DNA from: an uncultured Bacteroides sp.
Lineage (GTDB): Bacteria > Bacteroidota > Bacteroidia > Bacteroidales > Bacteroidaceae
Length of the DNA: 45,884 nucleotides
NCBI GenBank assembly: GCA_949289295.1
Contig: CASENM010000028.1
Span: 1-45,884 of the forward strand
Reading direction: 5' to 3'
Shown piece after piece: positions 29,389-37,524 of this stretch. Under the pieces are notes generated by a model, which saw only the letters and a program-made list of their open reading frames with translations, had not been told where the DNA came from and ran no database searches. Position numbers and translations under genes: made by a program. How positions within the stretch are numbered: position 1 is the first letter of the stretch; each line of letters begins with the position of its first letter.

Positions 29389-30207
29389 ATGGAACTGCTG
29401 GAACTATTCCAATACACATTCTTCCGACATGCCCTGCTGGGAAGCCTGTTCGCAAGCATCGCCTGCGGCATCATCGGCACATACATCGTGACCCGCCGGC
29501 TGGTGTTCATCAGCGGAGGAATTACCCACGCCTCGTTCGGAGGCATCGGCATCGGACTTTATACCGGAATTTCACCGATTGTAACTGCAGCCGTGTTCTC
29601 AGTACTCTCCGCCTTCGGGGTGGAATGGCTGAGCAAGCGGAGCGACATGCGCGAAGATTCCGCCATCGCCGTGTTCTGGACTTTCGGAATGGCAGTGGGC
29701 ATCATCTTCAGTTTCCTGGCACCGGGGTTCACCCCCGACCTTTCGTCGTACCTGTTCGGCAACATCCTGACCATCACGGAAGGAGACATCTGGATGCTGG
29801 CTATATTGAGCATACTGCTGATTGCATTCTTCAGCATTTTTCTCCGTCCGATTCTGGCCGTTGCCTTCGACCGCGAGTTCGCCCGCTCCCAACGAATGCC
29901 CGTGGCTATTCTCGAATATCTCCTCATGATGTTCATCGCCCTGACCATCGTAGCCTGCCTGCGCATGGTAGGCATCGTGCTGGCCATCTCCCTGCTGACC
30001 CTTCCGCAGATGACGGCCAACCTGTTTACTTACAGCTTCAAACGAATCATCTGGCTGTCCATCCTGACAGGATACGTCAGCTGCATCGGAGGGCTGTGCC
30101 TTTCCTACAGCCTGCAAGTGCCTTCGGGAGCCTCCATCATTTTCGTATCCATCCTGATTTATGCGGCGGCCAAGCTAGGGACTTCATTCATCAAAAGAAA
30201 AGCATAA
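29389..30207 (+). CDS. ABC-3 family metal transporter permease (ZnuB/MntB type)
   Basis: This 272-residue, highly hydrophobic protein has about eight transmembrane segments and the ABC-3 family features: ARRL-like VTRRLVFISGGITHASFGGIG near the N-terminus, and LRMVGIVLAISLLTLPQMTA toward the C-terminus, the stretch expected to contact the ATPase. ABC-3 permeases import Zn2+, Mn2+ or Fe2+. Neither the ATPase nor the binding protein is adjacent, so the metal cannot be told. The next gene, a fucosidase, starts 21 bp downstream and may be co-transcribed, though the functions are unrelated. Confidence 0.88.
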   Translation: MELLELFQYTFFRHALLGSLFASIACGIIGTYIVTRRLVFISGGITHASFGGIGIGLYTGISPIVTAAVFSVLSAFGVEWLSKRSDMREDSAIAVFWTFGMAVGIIFSFLAPGFTPDLSSYLFGNILTITEGDIWMLAILSILLIAFFSIFLRPILAVAFDREFARSQRMPVAILEYLLMMFIALTIVACLRMVGIVLAISLLTLPQMTANLFTYSFKRIIWLSILTGYVSCIGGLCLSYSLQVPSGASIIFVSILIYAAAKLGTSFIKRKA

Positions 30208-30228
30208 CACATAAACAGTATTCTTACC

Positions 30229-32442
30229 ATGAGAAAGACAATCTTATCCATTCTGGGACTTCTGTTCCTGACCAGCCTGCAGGCTCAGGACAAAGGCATT
30301 CCGTTCGCAAACACCATCCGGATAAATCCGGGCGACAGCAAGGAGACCATCATCGAAAAGGCGGCACACGTGGTGCCCACCACCAACCAGCTGGACGCGC
30401 TGGAAAACGAGTTCATCGCATTCGTGCACTTCGGCCCGAACACATTCACCCGCAGGGAATGGGGTACAGGGGAAGAGGATCCGAGGGTATTCGACCTGAA
30501 AGAGCTGGACACAGACCAATGGTGCCGGGCCATGAAAGCCGCAGGCATGAAGATGGTGATCCTCACCGTGAAGCACCATGACGGCTTCGTGCTCTGGCAA
30601 AGCCGTTACACCCGGCACGGCATCATGTCCACCGGATTCAGGGACGGGAAAGGGGATATACTGAAGGACCTTTCTGAATCGTGCCGCAAGTACGGGCTCA
30701 AACTGGGCATCTACCTCTCGCCCGCCGATCTTTACCAGATAGAGAATCCGGAAGGGCTTTATGGAAACCTGAGCAAAAAAACGCTCCGGACCATTCCGCG
30801 CGAGGTGCCGGGACGACCTTTCAAGAACAAGACCAAATTCGAGTTTGTGGTGGACGACTACAACGAATATTTCCTCAACCAGCTTTTCGAGCTGCTGACC
30901 GAATACGGTCCGGTGCATGAAGTATGGTTCGACGGAGCGCACCCGAAACGGAAGGGGGGACAGACCTACGACTATACCGCATGGAAGAAACTGATCAAGA
31001 CGCTGGCCCCCAAGGCCGTCATCTTCGGACGTGAGGATGTGCGCTGGTGCGGAAACGAGGCCGGAATGACAAGGGACACCGAATGGAACGTCATCCCCTA
31101 TCAGGTGAACCCCGACACAGCCACCCACTTCTCAGACATGATGGACAAGGACCTGGGCAGCCGTGAGCAGCTGTACAAAGCCAAATACCTGCACTACCAG
31201 CAGGCGGAAACAAACACTTCCATCCGCGAAGGATGGTTCTACAGGGACGACGACCGCCAGCAGGTGAGAAGCACGGATGATGTGTTCGACATATACGAAC
31301 GCGCCGTAGGAGGCAACTCCACCTTCCTGTTGAACATTCCGCCCAACCGCGACGGACGCTTCTCGCCCACCGACGTGAAAGTGCTTGAAGAAACAGGGGA
31401 AAGGATCAGGGAGACTTACGGAACAGACCTGCTGGAAAGTGCGCAAGGCCCGAAAGAGGTGCTGGACAATGACAACAACACCTACCTGAAAGTGACGGAA
31501 CCGATCGTCATCACCATGAACGCTCCTGTCACCATCAACCGTCTCCTCCTGCAGGAAGCGATCAGCACAAACGGAGAGAGAGTAGAAGCACACGCAGTGG
31601 ACGCATGGGTAAACGGCGGATGGGAAGAGATAGCCCGTGCCACCAACATCGGCTACAAACGCATCCTGCGATTCCCGGATGTGACTACCGAAAAACTACG
31701 CGTACGGATAACCGCCTCGCGTCTCACTCCTGCCATCTGCCACATCTCCGCCCACCATTACGAATCACGTCCGCCACGTCTCACATACAGCAGGAGCCTG
31801 GACGGATTTGTCACCATCACACCGCTGCAACAGGAATTCGGATGGAAAGCACATGGAGAGGACATTGCCGGGAACCTGAACGCCGGCTTCAAGATCCATT
31901 ATACGACCGACGGCACCGAACCGGATGAAAGCTCGCCGGTGTACACCGCACCGTTCAAGATGGGCAAAGGTGAGCTGAAAGCCGTATCCATCCTGAACGG
32001 CCGGAAAGGAGCCGTCATGCAGGAACAGATAGGACTGGTGAAGAAAGGCTGGAAGCTCCTGTCCGCCAGCAGCGAAACACCAAAGCAGGAAGCGAACAAG
32101 GCATTCGACGATGACACACGCTCATACTGGAGGAGCGAGGAAGGAACCGCCCATTCCATCGCCATCGACCTGGGACAAACGGAAACCCTGAACGGTTTCG
32201 CCTATACGCCACAGAAAGACAATTCGGAAGGCATGATCGCGAAAGGAAATATCCTGACCAGCAACGACGGGAAAAACTGGACAAAAGCGGAAGGGTTCGA
32301 GTTCGGTAATCTGATAAACGACCCGACCAAACGGTTCCATTATTTCAAAACTCCCGTCAAAGCCCGGTATGTGAAGATCGAGGCCGCCGAAATTGCGGCA
32401 AACGGAAAGAATGCGGCTATTGCCGAAATCGACTTGTTCTGA
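30229..32442 (+). CDS. Secreted GH29 alpha-L-fucosidase
   Basis: GH29 enzymes release fucose from host or plant glycans. The 737-residue protein has a signal peptide (1-20, ending LQAQ), a GH29 barrel with FVHFGPNTF, TVKHHDGF and the nucleophile aspartate D235 in EVWFDGAHP, and GNSTFLLNIPPNRDG at the end of the catalytic part. A chitobiase/Fn3-like segment follows (YTTDGTEPDESSP), then a C-terminal F5/8-type discoidin domain (TRSYWRSEEGTAHSIAIDLG). The domain set resembles the GH29-B type that prefers alpha-1,3/1,4-fucose; that preference is inferred. No SusCD pair is adjacent, so it is not part of a visible polysaccharide locus. Confidence 0.93.
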   Translation: MRKTILSILGLLFLTSLQAQDKGIPFANTIRINPGDSKETIIEKAAHVVPTTNQLDALENEFIAFVHFGPNTFTRREWGTGEEDPRVFDLKELDTDQWCRAMKAAGMKMVILTVKHHDGFVLWQSRYTRHGIMSTGFRDGKGDILKDLSESCRKYGLKLGIYLSPADLYQIENPEGLYGNLSKKTLRTIPREVPGRPFKNKTKFEFVVDDYNEYFLNQLFELLTEYGPVHEVWFDGAHPKRKGGQTYDYTAWKKLIKTLAPKAVIFGREDVRWCGNEAGMTRDTEWNVIPYQVNPDTATHFSDMMDKDLGSREQLYKAKYLHYQQAETNTSIREGWFYRDDDRQQVRSTDDVFDIYERAVGGNSTFLLNIPPNRDGRFSPTDVKVLEETGERIRETYGTDLLESAQGPKEVLDNDNNTYLKVTEPIVITMNAPVTINRLLLQEAISTNGERVEAHAVDAWVNGGWEEIARATNIGYKRILRFPDVTTEKLRVRITASRLTPAICHISAHHYESRPPRLTYSRSLDGFVTITPLQQEFGWKAHGEDIAGNLNAGFKIHYTTDGTEPDESSPVYTAPFKMGKGELKAVSILNGRKGAVMQEQIGLVKKGWKLLSASSETPKQEANKAFDDDTRSYWRSEEGTAHSIAIDLGQTETLNGFAYTPQKDNSEGMIAKGNILTSNDGKNWTKAEGFEFGNLINDPTKRFHYFKTPVKARYVKIEAAEIAANGKNAAIAEIDLF

Positions 32443-32471
32443 ATCAAAATGTAAACCTGAATAAAGAATGA

Positions 32472-32580
32472 GGAGGTGTGTCAAATCTCACTACAGATTA
32501 CACAAATTCGGATAAATTATAACCGTCGTAGAAGTCTAATCTGCGCAATCTGTGGTGAAAAAGAGTTTTGACACACCTCC
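32472..32580. repeat. Element with 14-bp inverted ends after the fucosidase gene
   Basis: GGAGGTGTGTCAAA (32472-32485) is the exact inverse of 32567-32580. Inside, TCACTACAGATT (from 32487) pairs imperfectly with AATCTGTGGTGA (to 32558). It starts 29 bp after the fucosidase stop and may terminate that transcript. The end sequence is shared with other elements of this window. Confidence 0.8.
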
Positions 32581-32661
32581 CTCCTTTTACCGGACAGCAC
32601 AAAAGAATCATTCTGTCAGAAAATTTAAACATACACCCGACTCGTATTCAGGTTTTTGTTG

Positions 32662-32669
32662 TACTTTTG
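32662..32669 (+). promoter_or_regulatory. tsaE -7 promoter box
   Basis: TACTTTTG matches TAnnTTTG, 24 bp before the tsaE ATG. Confidence 0.55.
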
Positions 32670-32693
32670 CAGACGATAAAAACAAAATCAGTT

Positions 32694-33116
32694 ATGGAAA
32701 TCAAAATCAATTCACTCGACAATATTCACGAAGCCGCCAAACAGTTTATTGCGGCAATGGGTGACAACACCGTATTTGCCTTTTACGGCAAGATGGGGGC
32801 AGGAAAAACTACATTCATCAAAGCCATCTGCGAAGAATTGGGTGTGACTGACGTTATCAACTCGCCTACCTTCGCCATTGTCAATGAATATCGTTCTGAC
32901 GAGAACGGGGAATTGATTTATCATTTTGACTTCTATCGCATCAAAAAACTGGAGGAAGTGTATGACATGGGATATGAAGACTATTTCTATTGCGGCGCAC
33001 TTTGCTTCATAGAATGGCCGGAACTGGTAGAAGAACTGCTTCCGGGAGATACCATCAAAGTATATATCGAAGAACAGGAAGACGGCACACGTACAGCACG
33101 TTTCGATGCGGAATAA
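32694..33116 (+). CDS. tsaE: tRNA threonylcarbamoyladenosine biosynthesis ATPase TsaE
   Basis: TsaE is the ATPase that supports TsaD-TsaB in making the t6A37 modification of ANN-decoding tRNAs. The 140-residue protein has Walker [10 protein letters not shown], then [10 protein letters not shown] and [13 protein letters not shown], all family hallmarks, and a Walker B-like LCFIEWPE. The start is MEIKINSL; the upstream open frame runs into the repeat element and the promoter and is not used. A 73-residue membrane protein gene follows 9 bp later. Confidence 0.95.
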   Translation: MEIKINSLDNIHEAAKQFIAAMGDNTVFAFYGKMGAGKTTFIKAICEELGVTDVINSPTFAIVNEYRSDENGELIYHFDFYRIKKLEEVYDMGYEDYFYCGALCFIEWPELVEELLPGDTIKVYIEEQEDGTRTARFDAE

Positions 33117-33125
33117 TTTGTTGCC

Positions 33126-33347
33126 ATGCAATTTCATTTTTTCATACAAGCTCTATTTGTCCTGGTCGGATTATTGGCCGTACTGGCCGCTGTTTTCAAC
33201 TGGGACTGGTTCTTCACGGCACACAACTCACAGTTTATCGTGAAGAATGTAGGACGCAGGCAAGCTCGTTTGTTTTATGCCGCACTGGGATGCCTGATGA
33301 TTGCAACCGGTGTGTTTTTCTTCTTGTCCGTCCAGGGAATTGTATAA
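33126..33347 (+). CDS. Small two-helix membrane protein, Imm17-like
   Basis: The 73-residue protein has two transmembrane helices (about 5-25 and 48-70) flanking a conserved middle FNWDWFFTAHNSQFIVKNVGRRQARLFYAALG. This resembles the immunity protein 17 family, small membrane proteins first named from polymorphic-toxin loci but widespread in Bacteroidetes without a toxin. No toxin gene is next to it here. It lies 9 bp after tsaE, probably in the same operon. The family assignment is from memory of the pattern and is moderate. Confidence 0.65.
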   Translation: MQFHFFIQALFVLVGLLAVLAAVFNWDWFFTAHNSQFIVKNVGRRQARLFYAALGCLMIATGVFFFLSVQGIV

Positions 33348-33367
33348 TATATGAACAAAGATATTAA

Positions 33368-33405
33368 CAGGCTGTTGATAACTTTCGAAAGTTATCAACA
33401 GCCTG
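33368..33405. terminator. Perfect 38-bp palindrome between convergent genes
   Basis: CAGGCTGTTGATAACTTT (33368-33385) is followed by CG and then its exact reverse complement, ending at 33405. It separates the tsaE/Imm17-like unit from rnhB and would form a stem from either strand, so a bidirectional terminator is the likely role, although neither side has a good T-tract. Confidence 0.7.
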
Positions 33406-33411
33406 AACAGT

Positions 33412-34026
33412 TTATTCACCGTCCTCAAAATCGAACGAAAGTTGTCCGTCCCCCAACAGATTGAACGACATCCGATGATAAGGAGACGTACCGTTTTTTT
33501 GTATTGCTTCCCGATGTTTTCTAGTAGGATATCCTTTATTCTTTTTCCAGTCATACATCGGATATTCTTTATCCAACCTGTTCATATAATCATCACGATA
33601 AGTCTTAGCCAGAATGGAAGCCGCAGCAATGGAAAGATATTTCCCGTCGCCTTTCACCACCGTTGTATGCGGAATACCCGGATAAGGATTGAAACGGTTT
33701 CCGTCTATCAGCAAATGCTGAGGACGCATTTTCAGCTTGTCCACAGCACGGTGCATGGCCGCAAACGAAGCGTTCAGAATATTCATCTTGTCAATCTCGG
33801 CCGGCTCAACAATCCCTACCGCCCAGTCCAAGGCATTTTCCTCCACCACTTTCCGAAGCTCATAACGTTGTTTCTCCGTCAGTTGCTTAGAATCATTGAG
33901 CAGTTCATTCCGGAAATCAGGAGGAAGAATGACTGCCGCTGCAAACACTGCTCCGGCAAGGCATCCCCGACCGGCCTCATCACATCCGGCCTCCACCAAA
34001 TCTTTATTTAAATAAGGAAGTAACAT
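33412..34026 (-). CDS. rnhB: Ribonuclease HII
   Basis: RNase HII cuts RNA in RNA-DNA hybrids and starts removal of misinserted ribonucleotides. The 204-residue protein has the active-site DEAGRG ([14 protein letters not shown]), [20 protein letters not shown] and [14 protein letters not shown]. The start MLLPYLNKD follows homology and lies 22 bp from a matched -7 box. It is divergent from the DUF3109 gene and converges on the Imm17-like gene. Confidence 0.95.
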   Translation of the reverse strand: MLLPYLNKDLVEAGCDEAGRGCLAGAVFAAAVILPPDFRNELLNDSKQLTEKQRYELRKVVEENALDWAVGIVEPAEIDKMNILNASFAAMHRAVDKLKMRPQHLLIDGNRFNPYPGIPHTTVVKGDGKYLSIAAASILAKTYRDDYMNRLDKEYPMYDWKKNKGYPTRKHREAIQKNGTSPYHRMSFNLLGDGQLSFDFEDGE

Positions 34027-34047
34027 AAATAACTGTCTATTGGAGCA

Positions 34048-34104
34048 CAAAACTACAGTTTTCTCCTTGCTAAAAAAAATTCTGCCCGTTTTTTATTACC
34101 TTTG
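34048..34104. promoter_or_regulatory. Divergent promoters for rnhB and the DUF3109 gene
   Basis: Minus-strand TAGTTTTG (34048-34055) serves rnhB and plus-strand TACCTTTG (34097-34104) serves the DUF3109 gene. Both fit TAnnTTTG and sit 22 and 26 bp from their start codons. Confidence 0.55.
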
Positions 34105-34129
34105 CCGCGCAAAAAACAACAGACAGATT

Positions 34130-34711
34130 ATGGTACAAATCGGCGATGTAATAGTAAGCTTAGATATATTCCGGGAAAAATTCTTATGTGATTTACATGC
34201 CTGTAAAGGTGAATGCTGCATAGAAGGCGATGCCGGAGCACCCGTGGAACCGGAAGAAGTGGAAAAGCTGAAAGAAGTGCTTCCCATTATTTGGGAAGAG
34301 CTTTCTCCTGAGGCAAGGAAAATCATTGAAAGACAGGGAGTGGTGTACACCGACGAGGAAGGTGATCTGGTCACATCCATCGTCAACGGGAAAGATTGCG
34401 TGTTCACCTGTTACGATGAAAAAGGATGCTGCTACTGTGCCATTGAGAAAGCGTTCAGAGCAGGAAAATGTGACTTCTACAAGCCTATATCCTGCCATCT
34501 CTACCCTATCCGTGTAAGCGATTACGGGCCTTACAAAGCGGTCAACTATCATCGTTGGGATGTCTGCAAGGCAGCCGTACTCCTCGGCAAGAAAGAGAAT
34601 CTTCCCGTCTACAGATTTCTGAAGGAACCTCTGATACGCAGATTCGGAAAAGAATGGTACGAGGAACTGGAGCTTGTAGCTGAAGAACTGGAGAAGCAGC
34701 ACCTCCTCTGA
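34130..34711 (+). CDS. DUF3109 family cysteine-rich (Fe-S type) protein
   Basis: This 193-residue protein is rich in cysteines in an ordered set: C in FLCDLHACKGECC near the N-terminus, then DCVFTCYDEKGCCYC, KCDFYKP, SCHLYP and VCKAA. The pattern is that of DUF3109/YkgJ-like proteins presumed to bind a zinc or iron-sulfur cluster; the function is not established. The start MVQIGDV is preceded by a good promoter. It converges on the fimbrillin-like lipoprotein gene, 20 bp away, without a visible terminator. Confidence 0.85.
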   Translation: MVQIGDVIVSLDIFREKFLCDLHACKGECCIEGDAGAPVEPEEVEKLKEVLPIIWEELSPEARKIIERQGVVYTDEEGDLVTSIVNGKDCVFTCYDEKGCCYCAIEKAFRAGKCDFYKPISCHLYPIRVSDYGPYKAVNYHRWDVCKAAVLLGKKENLPVYRFLKEPLIRRFGKEWYEELELVAEELEKQHLL

Positions 34712-34731
34712 GACTGCCGCTTCTGCCGTTT

Positions 34732-36111
34732 TCATTTCTTTTCTACAATCACCTCCTTAAACAAACGAAGACCATAGTCAACCGTTTTCCCTGATTTGGA
34801 GATGCGGGTGTTATAAAAGCAGAAGGTAGAGTTAAAATCATCACATAAATACCGGATATCATATTTATTGAAACGGTCGATTCCATTTTCAAACAAATAC
34901 TCACTCAGTTCTACTATCGTCTCGTCATACTGGTCACGAAACTCTTTGGCTTCTTCCACTGTAAGCACACGCCATCCCGTAATCCCGTCCACTTCATACG
35001 CTTCACTGGCAGCTACAGCCTCATCCACTTTCATCAGCCACTGGTGTGGAGCCAACAACATGGCTTTTACACTGGTAGAAGACAACTGTTCCGTTTTCCA
35101 CACGAAGAAGGGCCCCCAAACGTTATCTGCTTCAGGCAGTTCATCTGCATAAAGTATGTCTGTATCGCCGCCAGAAATATTGTCATCCTCATCTCCATCC
35201 GGTATATCCTCTTCCGTATCATCCTCATCCGAAGGCTCCTCCCAGTCATCCGGCTCCCCCTGTTCAAAATCATCAAAGTCCAGCTCTATATCTGCTCCAG
35301 GTTCCCATCCGTTCACTTGACTGATTTCTCCCATATCCACTCCACCTTCCTTGTTCTCCATAAAACGATAGACCTTTCCCGCTTCCAACGATGCGTCATA
35401 ATCATAACCGTAAACCGTCTCCTCACCATTCTGCTTGAGCTTCAAGGAAAGATGGATCCGGGTTGCATCCGACGGTATTACATAAACAGGCCCTGCCATC
35501 CAACAAGAATTTTCTTTAAGGCAGGAGATTGTGGCAAAACGGTCATCGTCATGCACATCTCCTCCCAAAGAAATGCCCGAACTTACAGGAGAAAGATGCA
35601 ACGTCACTTCTGACACATCTTCAGAAAAACTTCCGAAAGAAAAATAAAGACAGGCTACCGGATAAAAAAGATTCATCGACACGTTCATATCCCTCTCCAA
35701 CAGGACATGGCTTTTCCCGACAATCAAGGGAACACCGGCACAACAATTTTCACTGAAAGTAAGCATCTGACGGGGGTGTATTTCCAATGGAAAGGCGTAT
35801 TCGCCTGACGACAAGCCGGAGAATGCTGTCAGCACATACGTACCTTTCGGCTGGACAAGAGCAGGAATATCTTTTTCTGACAACACTCCGTCTTCATAGA
35901 CACACCGATCTGACGAATCAAACAAATAAAACTGCAGCGGATAAAGAGAGACAAATCCCTCCGGATTGTCAAGCGCGACACGAATTACCGCATCTTCCGA
36001 CACATCCTCTTCAGGCGTTTCCCCTTCTTCTTCCAACTGATAACTTCCACATCCCCACAAGAGACAGGCACACAAAAAATTAACCCACTGAATAAAAAAT
36101 ATGCGTTTCAT
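34732..36111 (-). CDS. Fimbrillin-like lipoprotein with acidic linker
   Basis: The 459-residue product has a lipoprotein signal ending LLWGC. Residues about 45-270 look like a FimB/Mfa2-type fimbrial anchor domain (beta-rich, with LQFYLFDSSDRCVY, KGTYVLTAFSGL and GKVYRFM). A strongly acidic linker of about 45 residues follows (DDWEEPSDEDDTEEDIPDGD). The C-terminal region has an Lcl/DUF1566-like pattern (GWRVLTVEEAKEF ... GLRLFKEV), found in several surface adhesins. The role is probably at the cell surface, inferred from these patterns. It lies 75 bp after trkA on the same strand, and a hairpin covers its start codon. Confidence 0.7.
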   Translation of the reverse strand: MKRIFFIQWVNFLCACLLWGCGSYQLEEEGETPEEDVSEDAVIRVALDNPEGFVSLYPLQFYLFDSSDRCVYEDGVLSEKDIPALVQPKGTYVLTAFSGLSSGEYAFPLEIHPRQMLTFSENCCAGVPLIVGKSHVLLERDMNVSMNLFYPVACLYFSFGSFSEDVSEVTLHLSPVSSGISLGGDVHDDDRFATISCLKENSCWMAGPVYVIPSDATRIHLSLKLKQNGEETVYGYDYDASLEAGKVYRFMENKEGGVDMGEISQVNGWEPGADIELDFDDFEQGEPDDWEEPSDEDDTEEDIPDGDEDDNISGGDTDILYADELPEADNVWGPFFVWKTEQLSSTSVKAMLLAPHQWLMKVDEAVAASEAYEVDGITGWRVLTVEEAKEFRDQYDETIVELSEYLFENGIDRFNKYDIRYLCDDFNSTFCFYNTRISKSGKTVDYGLRLFKEVIVEKK

Positions 36112-36141
36112 AAAAATCCGTTTTTTCTCTATGAAACGCAT
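36101..36141 (-). promoter_or_regulatory. Hairpin enclosing the lipoprotein start codon
   Basis: Twelve-base arms at 36101-36112 and 36130-36141 are exact reverse complements (ATGCGTTTCATA on the plus strand), separated by 17 nt. In the minus-strand mRNA the 3' arm contains the ATG at 36111, so the fold would hide the start. An upstream in-frame ATG is the first codon of the 5' arm. Confidence 0.7.
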
Positions 36142-36186
36142 ACCACTCGAGTTTGTCCACTTATGCGGAAACCAGTCCGCCTGGCA

Positions 36187-37524
36187 TCAAAAGAATTTTT
36201 CCAGTTTCTTAATCATCATTCCCAAACAGAATACAACCACATGATCATTTTCCTTAATCATCGTATTACCGGTAACCAACACACCTTCGCCGTTACGAAT
36301 CAGCCCGCCGATAGTAGCTCCCTTAGGAAGTCCCAGATCTTTCACCGGAGCCTTCGTAATCCGCGAGTCCGCCTTAACCGTAAATTCCGCCACATCGGCA
36401 TTGGCAAAAGTCAGACATTTCACATTCGACACATCAGCATCAAGCATCATCTGATAGATATGACTGGCAGCTATAAATTTCTTGTTGATGACAGTGCCGA
36501 TATCCAGACTTTCTGCCATCCCGATATAGTCTACATTCTCCACTTCAGCCACAGTCTTGGTCACTCCCAAGCGTTTTGCCGCCAGACAGGCCAGAATATT
36601 TGTTTCCGAATTTCCGGTCAATGCCACAAAAGCCTCCGTATTCCGGATTCCCTCCTCCAGCAAAAGCTCTATATCGCGTCCGTCACCGTTAATGACCATC
36701 ACTCCGTCATCCACCAGCTCGGTCAAACGGTTACAACGGTTCATGTCACTTTCAATGATTTTTGTACGCATATAATCAGGCATATATTGACACGTACGTA
36801 CCGCGATTCGACTTCCTCCCATAATCATCACATTCCGCACGTCCGCTTCATTCTCCTTTCCTGAGATTTTACGGATATAAGGAATATATTTCTTGGTAGT
36901 GGTGAAATACACAATATCGTTCAATTTAATCATGTCATCACCGCGCGGGATGATTGTTTCAGTTCCCCGTTTGACAGCTACGATATGGAAAGGAATGTTT
37001 CTCCCTCCCAGTTCATGAAGAGGTACGTTCAATATTTCCGCCGTTTCCCCCATCTTGGTACCGATCAGTACCAACGCTCCTCCGGCAAACTCCCACCATT
37101 GGCGTATCCAGCTCATCTTCACCGCATCCACGATGTCACGTGCCGCCAACATTTCCGGATAAATCAACGAGTGAACCCCTAATTTGGCAAAAAACTCTTT
37201 GTGCTTAGGCAACAGATATTCATAATTATCAATACGGGCCACCGTCTTTTTCGCTCCCATACTGGTTGCCAGCATACAGGCAGTCATATTACGACTTTCA
37301 TCGGGCATAACCCCGATAAACAAATCGGCACCGGCCACTCCCGCCTCCTTCAGCCCATTGATGGACGTAGGCGACAGATTGACCGTCATCAAATCCAGAT
37401 TGCCGCCCAGCACGTTCAAACGGTTTTCATCCTCGTCCATCAGAATGATGTCCTGTTTTTCGCCCGACAAAAGTTTTGCAAGGTGTGTTCCTACTGCCCC
37501 TGCACCCGCTATAATAATTTTCAT
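36187..37524 (-). CDS. trkA: Trk potassium uptake regulatory protein TrkA
   Basis: TrkA is the cytoplasmic NAD(H)-binding gating subunit of Trk/Ktr potassium channels. The 445-residue protein has two RCK units: the first Rossmann fold starts [19 protein letters not shown] with the acidic LMDED, the second [15 protein letters not shown], each followed by a TrkA_C domain (e.g. [17 protein letters not shown] and the C-terminal [12 protein letters not shown]). Its start overlaps the dxs stop (ATGA). No trkH membrane subunit follows; the next gene is the fimbrillin-like lipoprotein. Confidence 0.96.
   Translation of the reverse strand: MKIIIAGAGAVGTHLAKLLSGEKQDIILMDEDENRLNVLGGNLDLMTVNLSPTSINGLKEAGVAGADLFIGVMPDESRNMTACMLATSMGAKKTVARIDNYEYLLPKHKEFFAKLGVHSLIYPEMLAARDIVDAVKMSWIRQWWEFAGGALVLIGTKMGETAEILNVPLHELGGRNIPFHIVAVKRGTETIIPRGDDMIKLNDIVYFTTTKKYIPYIRKISGKENEADVRNVMIMGGSRIAVRTCQYMPDYMRTKIIESDMNRCNRLTELVDDGVMVINGDGRDIELLLEEGIRNTEAFVALTGNSETNILACLAAKRLGVTKTVAEVENVDYIGMAESLDIGTVINKKFIAASHIYQMMLDADVSNVKCLTFANADVAEFTVKADSRITKAPVKDLGLPKGATIGGLIRNGEGVLVTGNTMIKENDHVVVFCLGMMIKKLEKFF

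Noticed and set aside
33368-33405. Pair of DnaA boxes or a dif site
   Set aside because: TTATCAACA differs from the strong DnaA box, only the palindromic pair occurs, there is no dnaA or AT-rich unwinding region nearby, and the 38-bp sequence does not match dif-type arms.
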